Origin: Viscum album
Lineage: Eukaryota; Streptophyta; Magnoliopsida; Santalales; Viscaceae
Assembly (NCBI GenBank): GCA_963277665.1
Contig: OY728119.1
Span: forward strand, 312,066,206 to 312,130,205
Length of the DNA stretch: 64,000 bases
Reading direction: 5' to 3'
Shown: positions 59,226 through 64,000 of the stretch, one piece after another
How the letters are laid out: every line of letters begins with the position of its first letter
Position numbering within the stretch: position 1 is the stretch's first letter
Translations under genes and position numbers: made by a program
The notes under the pieces: generated by a model
The model's input: only the letters and a program-made list of their open reading frames with translations
Told to the model about the DNA's origin: nothing
Database searches by the model: none

Positions 59226-59662
59226 CGCCGGTTGTGAAGGGGTTTTACCCATAACCTATGATGTGTCCTTTTATTTTTTTTTATTTTAACCAAAAAACAC
59301 ATAAAAATAAAATGAACTGATGATACATTGTCTTCTTTTTAAATTTTTGGGTAAGGTATTACTCAAGGATCACACCACGTGACACAGATGAATATGGCGC
59401 TCCCCTTTCATACCCATCCATACTCATAATAGAAGAATATGTCAATAGTAAAAAAAATTATAATAATTTTTTTAAATATCAAAAAATGATTCAATAATCC
59501 GATTTGAAAAATAAAGATGATTAAAAAATATTAGAAACATGAAAACCACGGGCTGCCTCCCGTGAAACACTTTTGTTTAACGTTGTTAGCCCGACATGGA
59601 TCCTAAATCTATCAATTTTTTCCTAGTTCATAGGTTGTCTCTATTAACTCAACCTCTATTTC

Positions 59663-60997
59663 CTATTTATTGAATGATTCAATGAATGGTTTTAACCTAT
59701 GACCATTGACCTTAAAAATGTGACCACTTGTGGGATCCTGAATCTCTACTGCCCCATGGGGGTACACATGATGCACTATGAAAGGATCTGACCATCTAGA
59801 CCTTAAATTTCCCAGGTATAAATGAAGTTTTGAAGTATACAAGAGAACACATTTTCCTGGTTCAAGATGTTTGACTTTGATATTCCTAGATTGGTAGGCT
59901 TCAACTCTAGCTTTATTGATCCTTGAATTTTTATAAGCCTCCATCCTTAGTTCCTCAAGTTCATTGAGATCTAATTTCCTTTTTGGTCTGGCTAATGAGA
60001 GGTCATAATTTATTTTCTTAATTTCCCAAAAAGCCTTATGCTCAATTTTAACAGGTAAATGGAATGCTTTTCCATAAACCAACCTATATGGTGACATTCC
60101 TAGGATGGTTTTGTATACTGTATGATATGGCCAAAGAGCATCCAAGAGTTTCCCAGACCAATCTTTCCTAGAGGTATTGACATTTTTTTCAAGAATTTTC
60201 TTAATCTCCCTATTCACTAACTCAGCTTGACCATTGGGTTGAGGATAGTAGGCAGTGGAAACCTTGTGGGAAATCCCATACTTAGACATGAGTGAAGAGA
60301 ATGTTCAGTTGCAGAAATGGGTTCCATGATCACTAATGATATCTCTAGGAATTCCAAATCTAGAAAATATACGCTCTTTCAGAAATAAAATCACAACTTG
60401 ATGATCATTAGACTTAGTGGGAATGGCCTTAACCCATTTTGAGACATAATCAATAGCTAATAGGATGTAGAGATATCCCCTAGAGTTTGGGAAGGGTCCC
60501 ATGAAATTAATTCCCCAACAATCAAAGACTTCGACGACCAGAATGAGAGTGAGTGGCATTTTGTTCCTTTTTGTGATGGACCCTACTTGTTGACACTTAG
60601 GACAACTTTGAAAAAATGTGTAGGAGTCCCTTGAGAGGGTGGGCCAGAAGAGACCACACTGAAGAACCTTAGAAGAAGTTTTCTTAGAGGAAAAGTGACA
60701 TCCACATGCCTCACTATGACAAAATTTAAGGATGGACTCTTGTTCAGATTCTGGGACACACCTCCTAATGACTTGGTCAGGGTAGAACTTATAGAGGTAT
60801 GGATCATAAAACACATAGTTCCTAACATCAGAAATGAATTTCCTTTGAGCTTTAGTCCCTAATAATTTTGGAATGACTCCTGTAACTAATATGTTGGCTA
60901 TGTCAGCATACCAAGGGCAGTCACTCACAGAGTATAGGTGTTCATCAGGGAATGAATCAGACACAGAAAGGTGATTTGAGTTGTCTTTGAATTCCAT
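59663..60997 (-). pseudogene. Athila copy 2 integrase
   Basis: Pieces 60305-60997 and 59663-60289. The zinc region is present. The core has DCWGINFMGPFPN (first catalytic Asp replaced by Asn), ISDHGTHFCN and AELVNREIKK (Glu kept). A stop at 60305-60307 is shared with copy 1. The long C-terminal piece of 208 codons ends HIFKVNGHRLKPFIESFNK, the full natural end lost in copy 1. Confidence 0.88.
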
Positions 60998-61060
60998 CCT
61001 AGAGAGGTGATCATCTAAAACATTTTCAACACCCTTTTTTTCCTTGATTGTGAGGTCAAA

Positions 61061-62170
61061 TTATTGTAAGAGAAGAACCCACCTAATCAGTCTAGAATTG
61101 ACATCTTGTTTTTTGAAGAGGTATTTCAGTGCAGAATGGTCAGTGAACATAGTGATGGGGGATCCTAAGAGGTAGGACCTAAACATCTCTAAGGGAAACA
61201 CAATAGAAAGTAACTCCTTTTTAGTGGTGGTGTAGTTGATTTGGGAATCATTTAATAATTTGCTTGCATAAGCAATGACATAAGGAGTTTTATCACAACG
61301 TTGTCCTAACACATCTCCTACAAAAAAGTCACTGGCATCACACATAAGTTCTAAAGGAAGGTTCCAATTTGGAGATTTCATAATGGGAGGATAGGTGAGA
61401 GAGGATTTAAGGGTTGAGAATGAACCCTCACAGCTTTCTGTCCAAACAAATGGAGTATCCTTTACTAGGAGAGCAAAAAGGGGATGGGATATTGAACTAA
61501 AGTCCTTGATGAATCTTCTATAGAATCCAACATGTCCTAAGAAAGACCTCACTTCCTTAACAGTTCTGGGTGATGGAAGGAGACGAATGATGTCAACCTC
61601 TGCTTTATCAACTTCAATCCCCCTACCGGAGACTATATGTCCAAGGACTAATCCCTGTTTAACCATGAAATAACATTTTTCATAGTTTAGGAACAGATTC
61701 ATTTCTTCACATCCAGACAAAACTATCTCTACATTTCTAAGACATCCCTCAAATGTATCCCCAAAGACAGAGAAGTCATCCATGAAGACCTCAAGAAAAT
61801 CCCCTACCATGTCTGAGAATATTCCTATCATGCACCGCTAGAAAGTTCCAGGGGAATTACATAACCCGAAGGGCATGCATTTGAAAGCAAAGGTGCCGAA
61901 TGGACAAGTGAATGTAGTCTTCCCTTGATCCTCTAGGGATAACTCAATCTGATTGTACCCCGAGTACCCATCTAAGAAACAATAGAACTCATGACCTTCC
62001 ACTCTCTCAAGGACTTGGTCAATGAATGGTAAGGGGAAATTGTCCTTCTTAGTGAATGAGTTTAGCTTCCTATAGTCGATGAAGACTCTACAGCCACTAC
62101 TCACCCTAGTTGGAAGAATATCTCCATCCTTATTGGTTATCACAGTGATTCCTACCTTCTTGGTAACCAC
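61061..62170 (-). pseudogene. Athila copy 2 reverse transcriptase-RNase H
   Basis: 61838-62170 holds the fingers and YCFLDGYSGYNQ (catalytic Asp kept) and ends in a stop at NSPGTF. 61061-61831 (256 codons) resumes with MIGIFSDMVGDFLEVFMDD, so the YxDD-type box is intact. It continues through thumb and RNase H (CDASDFFVGDVLG, then FTDHSALKYL) to the shared stop at 61061-61063. Confidence 0.88.
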
Positions 62171-64000
62171 TTAGATTGGGCTCACCTACTCACTCTCAGC
62201 TATGGGATAGATGATACCGACTTTTAAAAATTTCAAAAGTTATTTTCTCCCTACTTCCATGAGATTAGGATTGATTCACCATTGAGGTTGATGACATGGC
62301 TTTGAATCAGATTCTAGAACAATCCTATGAGTCATGATTAGTGGGATAATCCCAGGAATATCAGTCAGGGTCCAACCAATGGCTTTCTTATGTTTCCTAA
62401 GGACATCTAGAAGCATCCTCTCATGATTGGATTCAAGAGAAGAATAAATTATAATAGGAAGCGTTCTATTTTCTTATAGGAAGGCATACTTAAGTGTAGA
62501 AGGAAGTTATTTCAATTCAAGATCAGGTTGGTTCAAAATTTCAGCAGAATATTGGGACATTGTCTCAAGATCAATTTATTTTTTAGAGCTTCAGATAGGA
62601 TTGATTCCCCACATGTAGAAGTTTCATCTACAAGATTGGTTTGATCAGATTTAGGGAATGAAGTTTTATTGGTCTCCATGAAAGTGGTTTCCTGAAAGGT
62701 TTCACTAATTGTTAGACTTAAGACTTCATCATAAGAGAAATTTGAAAATGATTCAATCCAAGGAGATAAAATTCCTTCATGTGAACAAAGTAAATCAATC
62801 TCATCCTGACTTAAACATCCATCAAATATTCCTTGATGTTCTATGGATTCATTATCAATTCTTCCTATCATATTTACTTCATGAATGTCCTCATCATCCC
62901 CTATTTGTGAGCTTATATTATAGATGTTAGAGTCTAGAATCATGTTTCCAAAGGTGATGGTCATGTTCCTGTTTCAAACTCGGATAATAGAGTTGATTGT
63001 TGCAAGGAAGTGACGACCAAGGATGATTGGGATTTGTTCCTTATTTCCTAAGTTTGGATGGTTGTCAAGGACAATGAAGTCAGTAGGGTAGATGAAGTTT
63101 TCAACCTTTACTAGAACATCCTTTTAAATCCCCTTTGGAACCCTAATGATATGATTAGAAAGTTGAAGTGTGACAGATGTGGGTTGGAGCTATTCTAGTC
63201 CTAACTGGCAGTACAAAGCATAGGGAATGAGATTGAGACTATCACCTAGGTCACACAAGGCCTTGAAAACTTTTCTCTCTCCTAGTTCAACATTGATGTA
63301 AGGGAAACCTGGGTCTTTCAACTTAGGAGGAATGGTCCCTTGAATGGTGGTACTCACATTAGCAACCAAAAGTACTTGGTTTTTATGTGAATTTTTTTTA
63401 AAAGTGCACAGGTCCTTAAGGTACTTTGAGTAGGCAGGTATGGTTTGGATTACATCGAGAAGGGGAATGTTCAATTTGACTTGTGAGAAGATTTCCCTCA
63501 ATTTTTCACACAATTCAGGCTTGCGTTTCCCCCTCATGGATTGAGGAAATGGTGCAGTTTGTGGGGTTGTTTGTTGAAGAGTTGTTTCTTTGACAATGTT
63601 ATCATGTTTTTTAGTTTGATCATTTGGTTCATTTGAATTTTCATCCAAGTTTGAATCTTTATATGGGTTCTAAATTAGTTGTTTAGGTTTCTCAATTGAT
63701 TTCCCACTTCTTAAAACAGTCAAAACCTTTAGTTGTTCATGAGTTGTTTGAGTACAACTTGACTCTCCCCTTGAATTTGAGGATGGTACCGCCTGAGTAG
63801 GCATGAGTGCCTTTCCAGTTTTGATGGTTTGAAGTTATTATTTAAGGAAATATACTTTTGAGTTCATTCTTTCCATTTGTTTTCATAGTTGTTCTAGTAG
63901 GATTTGTAGAATAGTTTGGGTTGGTGCTTGAGAAGATTGGTTTATCCCAGGGGAATATTTTGAAGGTGGGATGGTTTGTTGAAAATGGACTGGTGGTTGT
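62171..64000 (-). pseudogene. Athila copy 2 protease, linker and gag C-terminus, partial
   Basis: 62533-62964 is the linker piece. 63190-63648 reads KRKPELCEKLREIFSQVKLN, then DVIQTIPAYSKYLKDLC, then ALCDLGDSLNLIPYALYC (protease box D-L-G-D-S). Shared stops lie at 62186-62188 and 62507-62509. Gag continues past the window end in a Gln/Asn-rich zone. Confidence 0.78.

Larger units (their letters stand above)
56087..64000 (-). mobile_element. Athila-like retrotransposon, copy 2 (runs off the window)
   Basis: Same order as copy 1, from its 3' LTR (56087-58848) through integrase, RT and protease to gag, truncated by the window end. It shares at least four stop positions with copy 1. It keeps VFMDDFSVFG in RT but has GINFMGPF in integrase (first catalytic Asp replaced by Asn). 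Confidence 0.85.

Overview
This window is plant nuclear DNA, most likely from a seed plant with a large, repeat-rich genome. The evidence is one intron-bearing gene of the plant-only FPP (filament-like plant protein) family, plus plant-type LTR retrotransposons (Ty1/copia, chromovirus/Tekay-like and Athila-like Ty3/gypsy), CACTA and Mutator-like DNA transposons, a plant mobile domain fragment and a LINE ORF1 remnant. Nothing bacterial is present. Apart from the FPP gene, almost everything is transposable-element sequence, most of it visibly broken.

Layout. 1-3.8 kb: probably the right part of an autonomous CACTA element. The start of its transposase gene lies at 1-308 (minus). A decayed Ty3/gypsy copy lies inside it. 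Then come a GC-rich decamer minisatellite, an array of about 15 hairpin units (3.19-3.75 kb) and a CACTA terminus ending at 3779. 4.0-17.4 kb: a decayed Ty1/copia element (copia A) whose 3' LTR is split by a complete but dead Tekay-like retrotransposon (5612-16836, minus, target duplication TAGAT). 17.9-19.5 kb: a second decayed copia (copia B). 20.1-25.4 kb: the host FPP gene on the minus strand, apparently intact (4 coding exons, 974 codons, plus a leader intron). 25.4-29.4 kb: low-copy-looking DNA with promoter-like motifs and two local tandem duplications, and no gene I can name. 29.4-41.4 kb: an AT-rich repeat hosts a small CACTA element (29722-41191, target duplication TGT). A 10.6-kb deletion-derivative Tekay-like retrotransposon (30545-41149, target duplication CACGG) sits inside it. 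41.4-46.9 kb: mixed fragments (LINE ORF1, plant mobile domain, a foldback element, telomere-like degenerate repeats, a MULE transposase pseudogene). 46.97-64.0 kb: two Athila-like copies in tandem on the minus strand (LTR, internal, LTR, internal), running off the window.

The nesting gives a relative history. Copia A is older than Tekay 1. The small CACTA is older than Tekay 2. Tekay 1 has more diverged LTRs than Tekay 2 by eye. The two Athila copies share nonsense mutations, so those lesions predate the duplication or amplification. The most unusual structures are the hairpin arrays of the two CACTA elements (one unit carries matching changes in both arms), the modular repeats inside the Tekay LTRs, and the polymerase-III-like boxes carried in the Athila 3' region. 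I did not find a convincing new multi-gene system. All percentages are by-eye counts over short stretches.
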